From positions 81,293 to 145,292 of the forward strand of contig NZ_ATXG01000011.1 of assembly GCF_000421565.1 (NCBI RefSeq): DNA of 64,000 nucleotides. Reading direction: 5' to 3'. Of the stretch, positions 43,901 through 51,532 are shown piece after piece. The translations under genes were made by a program, and so were the position numbers. Each line of letters starts with the position of its first letter. The first letter of the stretch is position 1. The notes below the pieces were generated by a model. The model saw only the letters and a program-made list of their open reading frames with translations, was not told the DNA's origin and did not search any database. Source of the DNA: Agromyces subbeticus DSM 16689 (lineage in GTDB: Bacteria > Actinomycetota > Actinomycetes > Actinomycetales > Microbacteriaceae).

Positions 43901-44102
43901 CGGCGCGTGGACGGTGCCCGGTGCGCCCGAGACGAGCCCGGGCAACGCGAGCGACTTCGAGCGCACGCGCGGGCTCGGCGGCGTGGTCTCCGCGGTGCGC
44001 GCGGCCGACTCGATCATGCTCGGCTTCGGTCTCGAGCAGCTCGAATCGGACGCCGCTCGAGCCGATGCGGTCGGCCGGATCCTGGCGTACCTGCAGGACT
44101 GA
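40938..44102 (+). CDS. Secreted M14-family zinc carboxypeptidase, 1054 residues
   Basis: Signal peptide 1-30 (LAVATAAALLVTAISAAPAG, AGA|A). An N-terminal prosegment-like part is followed by the M14 domain at about 115-440. Zinc ligands are His183 and Glu186 in GAQHAREW and His316 in INYHSAAE; the substrate arginine is in DLNRNYPTRW and the catalytic base is Glu386 in GFTPEMA. The remaining 600 residues include a DJ-1/glutaminase-like stretch (VWDVDAQGVPHDLAVLGHYD) and an immune-inhibitor-A-like beta domain (VIVEARQVGTDAWTTLADAN, WVPVSFDLSAFAGQQVEIVV). It probably degrades peptides outside the cell. GTG start with AAGGGGG 7 nt upstream; a hairpin follows the stop. Confidence 0.92.
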   Translation: MFHARTIRQLAVATAAALLVTAISAAPAGAAPPPPAADDHLAVYTGTVDADGLAAIVDLGIDRHDIVAAPVDGDPNELAVEVIISGEQAAALAETGTALEQKTPDAARRSLQVDPTVFRRYAGAGGLQEELQSQAAAHPTIAELEVIGQTVMGQDITAVRVTKNPARTKDGKRPATVFMGAQHAREWITPEMVRRLLDQVLNGYGSDPKITELVNSTEMWFIPVANPDGYDFTFEEDQRLWRKNLRDNNGDGITTVGDGVDLNRNYPTRWGYDNEGSSPNPASDTYRGPAPASEPETQALDSLFDRITPEFLINYHSAAELLLHGIGWQVATPSPDDVIYEAMVGDDANPAVPGYDPDISAELYVTNGDTDSHMQEAHGTLGFTPEMATCESASDSVPDDEWEAADCESGFNFPDDEELIQTEFEKNVPFALSVAESALDPNDPVSVVDREAADFTVDTFDVSYGDSQPVAVVAKRDLLAKFMSYRINGGRTQVALVKEWQGGERYGDENDDYFAEYRGTVRGASPGDTVEVWFSAFPSIRDLLKGEKVRKIESEHFTYTLAQDTGTEALVIANEDYTGVNPTYPAGTNAPKYLDEHVAALEANGVTPDVWDVDAQGVPHDLAVLGHYDTVLWYLGDNRLTQDPEDELTEVGSGALPDLSVAERTQYLTIAVRDFMNEGGKLAYAGETTGYYGVLAGTLGGLYYGLNGAPEAPCAVTEDLFSDCLLYADDFTQYWLGANNRTPLAAGGVLGTADPFGGFESLFGGPATSDNPVNEAGALIPTSEVLPADEFPQFESSAIADYLDPQGPFIAVEGEWAMAATHIDDGYQRLARTYDLSTVTAADAPAFEAQFSFSTEEAYDHVIVEARQVGTDAWTTLADANGGTTSDVPAECEAGFFVDEHPQLEHYLTVGDPCTPTGSSGQWNSFTASSNGWVPVSFDLSAFAGQQVEIVVSYVTDPFTGETGLIVDDTSLEVAGVPTEAEGFESGLGAWTVPGAPETSPGNASDFERTRGLGGVVSAVRAADSIMLGFGLEQLESDAARADAVGRILAYLQD

Positions 44103-44115
44103 GGAGTCGAGTGCG

Positions 44116-44147
44116 GGCGGGTGACGGCGGTTGCGCCGTTACCCGCC
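44116..44147. terminator. Terminator after the M14 carboxypeptidase gene
   Basis: Arms GGCGGGTGACGGCG (44116-44129) and CGCCGTTACCCGCC (44134-44147) pair with one G-T position around a GTTG loop, 14 nt past the stop and before the convergent DUF1801 gene. Confidence 0.8.
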
Positions 44148-44186
44148 CCGCCGGCCCCGCGGGCTCTGGCTCTGCTGAGCCGCTGT

Positions 44187-44579
44187 TTACGGCTCGGCGA
44201 GCCACGCCCGGATCACCCAGACGATCGCGGGGCGTTTCGCGGCGAGATCGTCATCGGCCGGCAGCGGAAGGCTCGCCCTGATGTCGGAATGCCAGGTGAG
44301 CAGGCCATCGGGATCGCCGGTGAAGCTCGAGGCAGCGCCCTTGTCTTCTTCGCGTTCGGTGCCGAAGTGCAGGATGAGTCGCACCGGGCCCTTGCCGGCC
44401 GCGTTGACCGTGAGACGGTCCACACCGTCGAGGATGTAGTTCGGTGAGTTCCACTTGACGACCTCGGTGAGCGAGGGGTCGGCCTCACGCACGACGGCGC
44501 GCATCGACTCGATGTCGGCACGCCTCGCTTGCGGTTGGGCGTCGAGGTAGTCGGCAACGGTGGCGAAGCGCTCAGGCAT
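44187..44579 (-). CDS. DUF1801 protein
   Basis: Protein of 130 residues of the DUF1801 (YdhG-like) family: VADYLDAQPQARRADIESMR, VVKWNSPNYILDG, RLILHFGTERE and the final VIRAWLAEP. The fold is small alpha/beta and the function is unknown; members often sit near VOC and Ogt genes in actinobacteria. The start follows TAGCAT by 6 nt, with no ribosome site, so the mRNA is probably leaderless. Confidence 0.85.
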   Translation of the reverse strand: MPERFATVADYLDAQPQARRADIESMRAVVREADPSLTEVVKWNSPNYILDGVDRLTVNAAGKGPVRLILHFGTEREEDKGAASSFTGDPDGLLTWHSDIRASLPLPADDDLAAKRPAIVWVIRAWLAEP

Positions 44580-44591
44580 GCGGCCATGCTA
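44580..44591 (-). promoter_or_regulatory. Leaderless-type promoter of the DUF1801 gene
   Basis: TAGCAT (minus strand, 44586-44591), 6 nt, ATG. Confidence 0.55.
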
Positions 44592-44645
44592 GGCCGTGGC
44601 GATCAGGAGGGGGAGACCGCCTGCCCGCGGCCACGGCTCGTACCG

Positions 44646-45020
44646 TTAGCGCTCGGACCAGACGCCGAGCTCATTGCCGCTCGGATCGGTGAAGTGGAAC
44701 CGCCGACCTCCCGGGAACTCGTAGGGGCCGCTCACAACCTCACCGCCGGCGTCGGTCACCGCGACGACTGTGCCATCGAGATCGTCGCTGTAGAGCAGCA
44801 CGAGGGGCCCGCCGGGCGTGACCTCGTCGGCGAGCGCAAGACCGCCGGCCTCTTCGCCCTCGACCTCGGCTGCGGTGCGGATGCCGGCATAGGCGTCGCC
44901 GTACGAGGTGAACTGCCAGCCGAATGCCGCGCCGTAGAAGGCCTGGGCGTTCGCCATATCGGTGACGGAGATCTCGATGTAGTCGATGCTCAACGGAATA
45001 CGGTGCTGGTGGGTTGCCAT
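44646..45020 (-). CDS. VOC-family protein
   Basis: Protein of 124 residues with the vicinal-oxygen-chelate fold: LSIDYIEISVTDMANAQAFY, AFGWQFTSYGDAYAGI, LVLLYSDDLDGTVVAVTDAG and RRFHFTDPSGNELGVWS. Conserved acidic residues of the metal site are partly present. It may be an antibiotic-binding or enzyme-like protein, with no clear substrate. No ribosome site is seen; GATCGT 6 nt before the ATG is a weak leaderless signal. It is third in a minus-strand run with ogt upstream and DUF1801 downstream, each with its own signals. Confidence 0.87.
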   Translation of the reverse strand: MATHQHRIPLSIDYIEISVTDMANAQAFYGAAFGWQFTSYGDAYAGIRTAAEVEGEEAGGLALADEVTPGGPLVLLYSDDLDGTVVAVTDAGGEVVSGPYEFPGGRRFHFTDPSGNELGVWSER

Positions 45021-45056
45021 GTCAGCACGATCGCATGGGCCACTGACACCGGGGAA

Positions 45057-45569
45057 CTAGAAGAGCCGAGCCTGGGCGACGATAGCAGCGCCCTCGAGTT
45101 CGAGGAGCATCCGCTTGCGCTCGAGGCCGCCGGCGTAGCCCGTGAGCGAGCCGTCGGCACCGACGACGCGATGGCACGGCACGACGATGCTGATGGGGTT
45201 GCGGCCGACGGCGTTGCCGACGCGTCGGGCGAGGTTGCGGTCACCGAGGCGCACCGCGAGCTCGCCGTAACTGGTCGTTGCGCCGTGCGGGATGTCGCGG
45301 AGCATCGCCCACACCGCCAGTTGGAACTCGTCGCCGATCGGTGCCATCGGCAGATCGAACGCGCTGCGCTTGCCAGCGAGGTACTCGTCGAGTTGCCGGC
45401 CGAACCGGCTGACGAGTGTATCGCCGCGCGCTTCGACCTCGACGCCGATCGAGTCGGCCGCCGGCGGGTGCCAGTGCCCCTCGAAGTAGATGCCGGCCAG
45501 CGCATCGCCGTCGGCGACGACCAACAGGTCGCCGAGCGACGTCGTCAGGGTGGCGTGGCGGCGGGTCAT
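45057..45569 (-). CDS. ogt: Methylated-DNA-protein-cysteine methyltransferase
   Basis: Suicide DNA repair protein of 170 residues that takes the methyl group from O6-methylguanine. The active-site motif ISIVVPCHRVVGADGSLTG contains the acceptor cysteine, followed by YAGGLERKRMLLELEG. The DNA-binding winged helix is QLAVWAMLRDIPHGATTSYG with LARRVGNAVGRNP. The N-terminal domain is the short Ogt type, with no Ada regulatory domain. The start is at MTRRHATLTTSLGDL with GGAG close upstream. Confidence 0.96.
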   Translation of the reverse strand: MTRRHATLTTSLGDLLVVADGDALAGIYFEGHWHPPAADSIGVEVEARGDTLVSRFGRQLDEYLAGKRSAFDLPMAPIGDEFQLAVWAMLRDIPHGATTSYGELAVRLGDRNLARRVGNAVGRNPISIVVPCHRVVGADGSLTGYAGGLERKRMLLELEGAAIVAQARLF

Positions 45570-45756
45570 GTCTCCATCATCTCTCCAACGCGCGCCGGCA
45601 GCGCCGTCGCTGGTCGCGGGAATCGGACTTCATGGGCGAGCGGATGACTCGGCCTGTCAACCCCTACCGCCATCGCCTCGACCCGCGCGACGCTGGAAGA
45701 GCAGTTGATCGGTGGCGCGTGCCATCGATCGTCCGTTCACCGAAGGAGCAACGACG

Positions 45757-45984
45757 ATGACCGACTCGACCACTCCCGATGGATCAGCACCGACGCCCGA
45801 AGACGTGAAGAACGCCGCGGGCGCGCGGGAAAGCGACGGGAACCAGGCGGACGGGAAGAAAGAACCCGCTCCGGCGACCGAACCGGCCGACAAGGACACG
45901 CCGGGTGCACCCACGAGCAGCGAACCGCTGACCGACTCCACCGACGGCGGCCTGGACGGCGGCGATCCCGGCGTCGAGGAGTAG
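45757..45984 (+). CDS. Small acidic disordered protein
   Basis: Protein of 75 residues made almost only of Asp, Glu, Pro, Thr, Ser, Gly, Ala and Lys (TPEDVKNAAGARESDG, TDGGLDGGDPGVEE) with no aromatic residue. It is probably unfolded and perhaps protective under stress. GAAGGAG lies 8 nt before the ATG, which supports translation. The frame is also open from an ATG at 45712, but that has no ribosome site. Low-complexity coding makes this a moderate call. Confidence 0.6.
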   Translation: MTDSTTPDGSAPTPEDVKNAAGARESDGNQADGKKEPAPATEPADKDTPGAPTSSEPLTDSTDGGLDGGDPGVEE

Positions 45985-46136
45985 TTCGCGCCAGAACCCG
46001 AGTTCGCGCGTGTGTTCGCCGCGTTCGCACGACGTGAGTCGGGAGTGCAGTGATCCCGAGGGTCCACCGATCGGTCCGGGAGGGGTACGCGGCCGACCGC
46101 CCGGCGCGACCTCAGGTCGCCGCCCACCAGGTGTCG

Positions 46137-46856
46137 TCAGCGCCTGCCCGTCAGCGCCGCCCGGTTCGCCTCGTACTTCGGCCTGCCGATCACGCGCCAG
46201 ATGAGTCGCACCGGCGCCGGCAGGTGCTCGCGCTGCCACTCGGCGCCGCCGTCGGGCTGCGCCGCGAGGATCGCCCCGAGCTGCACGAACATCTTGCCCT
46301 TCGGCGTCGCCTTCCGACCGTGCGCGCCGAGCGCGTCGACCTCGGCCTGGCTGAGCGAGGTCTCCATGACGGGCACGATGTGCTGCTCCTCGTCGGGGAG
46401 GTGCGCGGCGAGCGCGGCGTTGATGCCATCGAGGGCGGAGGTCACGCCCGCGGCATCCGTCGCCCGACCGCTTGCCCGCCAACCAGGCAGCGCGGCATCG
46501 AGCGCGGTCAGGTGCACGAGCATCTCGGCGTGCTGCTGCTTCATGCGCGCGACGTGCCCGGCACACGACGGCGCGCGGCCCTCGAGCGTGCCCCACAACA
46601 TCGTGTCTTCGCCCTCGTGATGGGCGTGCAGGCTCGTGGAGAGCATCGCGAGGTGGTCGCCGACGACGTCGGCGTGCGCGACATCCGACTCGGCGACGCC
46701 CTCGACGAGCGCCCGCCCCTCGCCGAACCCCGCGCGAAAGTAGCGGTGAATCTCGGCCATGCCGCTCGCGTCGCACCGCTTCGCGGATCCATCTGCAGCG
46801 GGGCCGCCATCACCGCCGGGTACATCTCCACTGGAGGGAAGGGCGGTCGCGGCCAT
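46137..46856 (-). CDS. Hemerythrin-domain protein
   Basis: Protein of 239 residues. Residues about 34-160 form a four-helix hemerythrin HHE domain with the iron-ligand pattern: IHRYF, VGDHLAMLSTSLHAHHEGED, HVARMKQQHAEMLVHL and LPDEEQHIVPVME. The C-terminal 70 residues (KGKMFVQLGAILAAQPDGGA, WRVIGRPKYEANRAALTG) are typical of actinobacterial members. A diiron site would sense or handle oxygen, NO or peroxide. CGGAG lies 6 nt before the chosen start; another ATG 12 codons upstream is less likely. Confidence 0.88.
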   Translation of the reverse strand: MAATALPSSGDVPGGDGGPAADGSAKRCDASGMAEIHRYFRAGFGEGRALVEGVAESDVAHADVVGDHLAMLSTSLHAHHEGEDTMLWGTLEGRAPSCAGHVARMKQQHAEMLVHLTALDAALPGWRASGRATDAAGVTSALDGINAALAAHLPDEEQHIVPVMETSLSQAEVDALGAHGRKATPKGKMFVQLGAILAAQPDGGAEWQREHLPAPVRLIWRVIGRPKYEANRAALTGRR

Positions 46857-46965
46857 GTCTGCTCCGTTCGTCGGCGAGTGACGCAGTCGCACGCGACCCT
46901 ACGACCTCGGGGATGCCGCGGCAAGACCTCAGTGTCTGAAGTCTGAAGCGCCAGCCGATCGCGGC

Positions 46966-48042
46966 TCAAGCCGACTCGCGCACCACGAGCTCCGTCGGCA
47001 ACGTCATGCGCCCCGCGGGCTCTCCGTCGATGACCGCGAGCAGCATGCGCACCATCTCGTGCGCGATTCGTTCGAAGGGCTGGTGCATCGTCGTGAGCGC
47101 GGGTTCGACCCGCGTCGCGATGGGCGCGTCGTCGAAGCCGGCCACGGCGACATCATCGGGCACTCGCACGCCGCGTTCGCGCAGCACGTCCATCGCGCCG
47201 GCGGCCATCACATCATTCGCGGCGAAGACCGCGTCGAGATCGGGCACCCGGTCGAGCAGTTCCTCCATCGCTCGTGCCCCACTCGCCCGCGAGTAGTCGC
47301 CCTGCGCGACGAGACGCTCGTCGAACGCGTCGCCGAGTTCCTGGCGGTATCCCTCGAGGCGGCCGATGCCGCCCGACGTGTCCATGGGCCCGGTGATCGT
47401 CGCAATGCGGGAGCGTCCGCGCACCGCCGAGCTCAAGCCCGAGCCCGACCGCGACTCCGACGCAAGCCCACCGCGCCCCCCATCGCGCAGGTATGCCACC
47501 ATGTCGCGCGCACCTTCGAGGTCGTCCGCTGCGACGTAGCCGATGCGCCGCTCGTACCCGAGCGGCACCCCGCACGCCACGACCGGCAGTTCCGCGGCGA
47601 CGAGCGTCTTGAGAAACCCCTCACGCCCGCGGTGCGACGACACGAGGAGTGCACCGTCGACGTGACCGGCCATGATGAACTCGGTCGCCCGGCGCTGCTC
47701 GTCGTCGGAGCCGGCCATGAGCAGCACGAGCGGCAGGTCGCGAGCCGCGAGCGCGTCGGCGGCGGCGCGCATGAGCACTGAGAAGTTGGGGTCCTCGAAG
47801 AGGCGATCGTGCGGCTCGGTGAGCAGGAACGCGATCGAGTTGGCGCGCGCCGTCGCGAGGTTCCGCGCGTGCGGGTTGATGCGATATCCGGTCTTCTTGA
47901 TGGCGCGCTCGACGGCTTCGGCGGCGGTCGGGCTGACCCAGTGCCCGCCGTTGAGCACCCGAGACACCGTGCCGCGCGAGACGCCCGACTCTCGCGCGAC
48001 GTCTTCGATCGTCGGTCGCCGACGCTGGGAGGACTCTGCCAC
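46966..48042 (-). CDS. LacI-family regulator of the galactan locus
   Basis: Repressor of 358 residues. The helix-turn-helix is PTIEDVARESGVSRGTVSRV with LNGGHWVSPTAAEAV, followed by a periplasmic-binding-protein-like sensor domain (VDGALLVSSHRGREGFL, AVFAANDVMAAGAMDVLRER, VAVAGFDDAPIATRVEPALT). It lies 67 nt after the second permease gene, in the same direction. A TAGGCT element 7 nt before the GTG start gives it its own leaderless-type promoter. The likely effector is galactose or a galacto-oligosaccharide, and the likely operator is the GAGCGCTC palindrome at 51522. Confidence 0.9.
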   Translation of the reverse strand: MAESSQRRRPTIEDVARESGVSRGTVSRVLNGGHWVSPTAAEAVERAIKKTGYRINPHARNLATARANSIAFLLTEPHDRLFEDPNFSVLMRAAADALAARDLPLVLLMAGSDDEQRRATEFIMAGHVDGALLVSSHRGREGFLKTLVAAELPVVACGVPLGYERRIGYVAADDLEGARDMVAYLRDGGRGGLASESRSGSGLSSAVRGRSRIATITGPMDTSGGIGRLEGYRQELGDAFDERLVAQGDYSRASGARAMEELLDRVPDLDAVFAANDVMAAGAMDVLRERGVRVPDDVAVAGFDDAPIATRVEPALTTMHQPFERIAHEMVRMLLAVIDGEPAGRMTLPTELVVRESA

Positions 48043-48055
48043 GACGATCAGCCTA
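48043..48055 (-). promoter_or_regulatory. Leaderless-type promoter of the lacI gene
   Basis: TAGGCT (minus strand, 48050-48055), 7 nt, GTG. Confidence 0.55.
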
Positions 48056-48109
48056 GGCCGCTCGCCGCCACCGCGACCGCCGCCGCCGCCGCACGATCGC
48101 GTTGACGTC

Positions 48110-49045
48110 TCACGCCTTCACGGCTCCGGCGGCGAGATCGACGCGCCAGTACCGCTGCAGCACGAGGAACAGTGCGATGAGCGGTACGACCGACAGCAAC
48201 GCCCCGGTGATGACGAGCGTGTACATGGCCGGCAGCGACGCGCCCTGGTTCAGCAGCCCCGAGAGCCCCACGGTGATCGGGAACAGCTCGTCGTTGCCGA
48301 GCATGATGTACGGCAGCATGAAGTTGTTCCAGACCGCCACGAACTGGAACAGGAAGATCGTCACGAGCCCCGGCCCCATCATCGGCAGCGCGATGCGGTG
48401 GAAGATGTAGAGCTCGCGCGCCCCCTCGGTGCGAGCCGACTCGATGATGTCGGTCGGCACGGCGGCCGCGGCGTAGATGCGCGCGAGGTAGATGCCGTAC
48501 GGGCTGATGAGCTGCGGCAGCAGCACCGACCAGTACGTGTTCGTGAGCCCGGCCTGCGCGAGCAGCAGGTACTGCGGAATGGCGAGGATGACGCCGGGCA
48601 CGAGCACGCCCATGAGCAGCACCTTGAAGACGACGCCCTTGCCCGGGAAGGTGTACTTCGCGAGCGCGTAGCCCGACAGCGCCGAGACGTACGTCGAGAT
48701 GATCGCGCCGACGCCGGCGTAGAGCGCGGTGTTCAGCATCCAGCGCCAGTAGAGCCCGTCGCGGTACTCGGTGAGCGCGACGATGTTGTCCCACAAGTGG
48801 GTGCTCGGCGCGAAGGTGAAGGTCGAGAAGAGCTCGGAGGCATCCTTCGTCGACGCGATCAGCACCCAGGCGACCGGCAGCAGGCAGTAGAGCGCGCCGA
48901 GCAGCAGCACCGCAGTCGAGCCGACGGCGACGGGAACGCGCTGGTCGCCGCCGTTCGAGCCGCGGCCGGTGCGACCGGCACGGCGAGCGGATGCCGCGTC
49001 GACATCGTGCAGCACGGCGGCACGGGTTTCGGTGGTGACGGTCAT
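48110..49045 (-). CDS. Sugar ABC transporter permease (MalG type)
   Basis: Inner-membrane subunit of 311 residues with six helices. The ATPase-contact EAA loop is ESARTEGARELYIFHRIALP. The N-terminus is a basic cytoplasmic tail, then ALYCLLPVAWVLIASTKDAS. It forms the import channel with the MalF-type subunit, whose gene ends 3 nt upstream. AGGAGG lies 6 nt before the start. Context with GH35 and GH53 enzymes points to galacto-oligosaccharides as substrate. No ATPase gene is in the operon, so a shared one elsewhere must energise it. Confidence 0.93.
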   Translation of the reverse strand: MTVTTETRAAVLHDVDAASARRAGRTGRGSNGGDQRVPVAVGSTAVLLLGALYCLLPVAWVLIASTKDASELFSTFTFAPSTHLWDNIVALTEYRDGLYWRWMLNTALYAGVGAIISTYVSALSGYALAKYTFPGKGVVFKVLLMGVLVPGVILAIPQYLLLAQAGLTNTYWSVLLPQLISPYGIYLARIYAAAAVPTDIIESARTEGARELYIFHRIALPMMGPGLVTIFLFQFVAVWNNFMLPYIMLGNDELFPITVGLSGLLNQGASLPAMYTLVITGALLSVVPLIALFLVLQRYWRVDLAAGAVKA

Positions 49046-49048
49046 GGC

Positions 49049-50026
49049 TCAGTCCTCCTGGCCGAAGGCGCGCCGCTGCACGACGCGAAGGAAGATGAAG
49101 GAGATCGCGAAGGTCGCGAGCGCGATGATGACGGATGTCGCTGCGGCCGAGTAGATGTCGTCACGGGTGAACGCGTCGCGGTACACGAGCATGAGCGGCG
49201 ACCAGCTCGTCGAGAGGCTGTTCGTGAGCGGACGCAGCGTGGTCGGCTCGGCGAAGACCTGCAGGGTCGCGATCATCGAGAAGAGCGCCGTCATGACGAG
49301 GGCGGGCATGATGATCGGCACCTTGATGCGCCACGCGATCTGTACCTCTGACGCACCGTCGATGCGGGCCGCCTCGTAGATCTCGCTGGGCACCGCCTTC
49401 AGCGAGGTGTACATGACGATCATGTTGAAGCCGACACCGCCCCACAGGCCGATGTTCGCGATCGCGAAGACCACGAGGCCCGGCGAGAGCATCGACGGCA
49501 CATCCCAGCCGAGGCGTTCGAAGATCCAGTAGAAGGGGCTCACGGCCGGCAGGTAGAGGAAGCCCCAGAGCAGCGACGAGATGACGGCCGGCACGGCGTA
49601 CGGCAGGAAGATCGAGACCCGCGAGAAGCCCTTCGCGCCCGTGCGGCGGGCATCGAGCAGCAGCGCGAAGAGCAGTGCGAGCCCGAGCATCGTCGGCACG
49701 AGGATGAGCCCGTACAGCAGCACCCGGCCGACGCTCGCGAGGAACTCGGGGTCGCTGAGCGACGCGAGGTAGTTGTCGAAGCCGACGAACTCACGGGTGC
49801 GAGCGCCCGAGCCGAGCCCGAGTCCCTGCACGACCTCGCTCTGGAACGAGAGCACGAAGGTGTAGAGAATCGGGGCCGCCATGAAGAGGGCGAACAGGAT
49901 GATGCCGGGGGCGAGCATCATCCACGGCGTGAGGTGGCGACGTGCTGCGCCCGGCCCGCGCTTCGCGGGCTTCGGCGACGTGCGTCGCGCCCCGCCGCGC
50001 GGGGCGGCTTCGACCGTGGCGGTCAT
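49049..50026 (-). CDS. Sugar ABC transporter permease (MalF type)
   Basis: Inner-membrane subunit of 325 residues with six helices; the EAA loop reads EAARIDGASEVQIAWRIKVP. The N-terminal cytoplasmic tail is Arg/Pro-rich, followed by WMMLAPGIILFALFMAAPIL. AGGAAGGA precedes the start. The gap to the binding-protein gene is 112 nt and holds the REP-like palindrome at 50059-50127, while the gap to the next permease is only 3 nt. Confidence 0.93.
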   Translation of the reverse strand: MTATVEAAPRGGARRTSPKPAKRGPGAARRHLTPWMMLAPGIILFALFMAAPILYTFVLSFQSEVVQGLGLGSGARTREFVGFDNYLASLSDPEFLASVGRVLLYGLILVPTMLGLALLFALLLDARRTGAKGFSRVSIFLPYAVPAVISSLLWGFLYLPAVSPFYWIFERLGWDVPSMLSPGLVVFAIANIGLWGGVGFNMIVMYTSLKAVPSEIYEAARIDGASEVQIAWRIKVPIIMPALVMTALFSMIATLQVFAEPTTLRPLTNSLSTSWSPLMLVYRDAFTRDDIYSAAATSVIIALATFAISFIFLRVVQRRAFGQED

Positions 50027-50058
50027 GTTCGGTCCTTCCTGGGGTGATGGTGACGCCG

Positions 50059-50127
50059 GGTCGAGGAGCGGAGCGTATCGAGACCACTCGCGGGTCTCGA
50101 TACGCTCGCTTCGCTCGCTCCTCGACC
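50059..50127. repeat. REP-like palindrome between binding-protein and permease genes
   Basis: Left arm 50059-50085 (begins GGTCGAGGAGCG, ends TATCGAGACC) and right arm 50093-50127 (begins GGTCTCGATACG, ends CTCCTCGACC) are inverted copies; the right arm has 8 extra nt in its middle. This kind of palindrome, GGTCTCGATACGCTCGCT with its inverse, is one I recall from intergenic regions of many Microbacteriaceae genomes. Confidence 0.85.
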
Positions 50128-50138
50128 GACGGGTGAGC

Positions 50139-51446
50139 CTAATCGGCGACGGTGAAGCCGCTCGACTCGAGGTCGTCGACGGTGACCTGCTGCATCGCCG
50201 TGACCGCCGCGAGGAACGCGTCGACGGTCTTCGCCTCGGCCGCCTTCGCGAACTCGTCGTTGTAGGCGCTGAACGCGACGTTCACGTTCGGGCCGTACTG
50301 GAACGGGGCCACGGATGCTGCGGCATCCGCTGCGACGTCGTAGAAGTCGGCCTGGTTGCTGAAGAACTCGGGCGCTTCGGTGAGGGAGGATGCCGCGGCA
50401 TCCGTCGAGGCCGGGTAGATGCCGGTTTCGGTGACGAGCGCCTGCACGGCGTCGGGGTCGGTGTTCAGCCACGTAGCGAACTCGACCGCAGCCTCGACGT
50501 TCTTCGACTGCGAGGTGACCGCGGTCGACGAGCCGCCCCAGTTGCCGTTCGAGGCGTCGCCGCCCCACGTGGGCAGCGTCGCGGCCTTCCAGAGGCCGGC
50601 GGTGTCGGCGGCGTTGCCCGAGAGCACGCCGGGGCCCCACACTGCGCCGAGCCAGCCGACCTGCGTGCCGTCGTTCAGGCCCGCGTTCCACTCGGGCGTG
50701 TACATCGGCTTGTTGTCGATGACGCCCTCTTGCACGAGGCCGCCCCAGTACTCGGCGACGCGCTGCGTGGGCTCTTCGTCGATGCCGACGCCCCATGCCT
50801 CGCCGTCGATCGACCACCACTCCGACTTCGCCTGCTGCGCGAGCCCGGCGAACCAGCCGGCGTCGTTGGCCGAGAAGGTGCCGAGGTACTTCGACGGGTC
50901 GGCGGCGTGCAGGGCACGGGCGACCGCTGCGTACTCGTCCCACGTGGTGGGCACCGAGAGGCCGAGCTGCTGGAAGATGTCGTCGCGGTAGAAGAACATC
51001 ATGGGGCCGGTGTCTTGCGGGATCGCGTAGACCGCGTCGCCGCCGAGCGTGACCGAGTCCCACGTGCCGTCGCTGAACTGGTCGGCGAGGTCGCTCGCGC
51101 CGGCATCGCTCAGGTCGGCGAGCGCGTCGGAGGAGACGAGCGTCGGGATCTTCTGGTACTCGGCCTGGATCAGGTCGGGTGCACCGCTGCCGGCCTTGAT
51201 GGCAGTGAGCAGCTTGGTGATCGCCGGGTCGCCGCCGTCTTGCTTGTTGACCGTGACCTGGATCTCGGGATGCTCGTCATTCCAGAGGTCGACGACCTTG
51301 TCGAGGTTGGGCGCCCAGGCCCAGTAGGTGAGTTCGATCGGGTCGTCGGCGGTGCCCTCCGACCCTGTGTCGGCTGAGCAGCCGGTCATGATGAGCGCTG
51401 CTGCTGCCAGCGTCGCCACGGCGCCGGTGCGGAATGCTGCACGCAT
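50139..51446 (-). CDS. Sugar ABC transporter binding lipoprotein
   Basis: Extracellular solute-binding protein (family 1) of 435 residues. Lipoprotein signal with lipobox ALIMTGC. The mature part starts PIELTYWAWAPNLDKVVDLW, and GTQVGWLGAVWGPGVLSGNA and GNWGGSSTAVTSQSKNVEAA are in the typical hinge and ligand regions. It is first gene of the importer operon. AAGGAGG is 4 nt before the start. Its expected ligand, from the neighbouring enzymes, is a galactan fragment; the aromatic residues around WAW would stack on sugar. Confidence 0.93.
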   Translation of the reverse strand: MRAAFRTGAVATLAAAALIMTGCSADTGSEGTADDPIELTYWAWAPNLDKVVDLWNDEHPEIQVTVNKQDGGDPAITKLLTAIKAGSGAPDLIQAEYQKIPTLVSSDALADLSDAGASDLADQFSDGTWDSVTLGGDAVYAIPQDTGPMMFFYRDDIFQQLGLSVPTTWDEYAAVARALHAADPSKYLGTFSANDAGWFAGLAQQAKSEWWSIDGEAWGVGIDEEPTQRVAEYWGGLVQEGVIDNKPMYTPEWNAGLNDGTQVGWLGAVWGPGVLSGNAADTAGLWKAATLPTWGGDASNGNWGGSSTAVTSQSKNVEAAVEFATWLNTDPDAVQALVTETGIYPASTDAAASSLTEAPEFFSNQADFYDVAADAAASVAPFQYGPNVNVAFSAYNDEFAKAAEAKTVDAFLAAVTAMQQVTVDDLESSGFTVAD

Positions 51447-51518
51447 TCGTCCTCCTTGTCGAAAGCTGTGATTGCGGGATGCCCCGTGGCTCCGCGACCG
51501 GAAGGACGACGGTGTGCC

Positions 51519-51532
51519 TGTGAGCGCTCCTA
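51519..51532. promoter_or_regulatory. LacI-type operator of the galactan importer operon
   Basis: Palindromic core GAGCGCTC (51522-51529) within TGTGAGCGCTCCTA, the core of CebR-type LacI operators (TGGGAGCGCTCCCA). It overlaps the predicted transcription start of the minus-strand operon. Confidence 0.7.

Noticed and set aside
50059..50127. Insertion sequence remnant
   Set aside because: No transposase fragment or target duplication; the palindrome fits an intergenic REP-like element.
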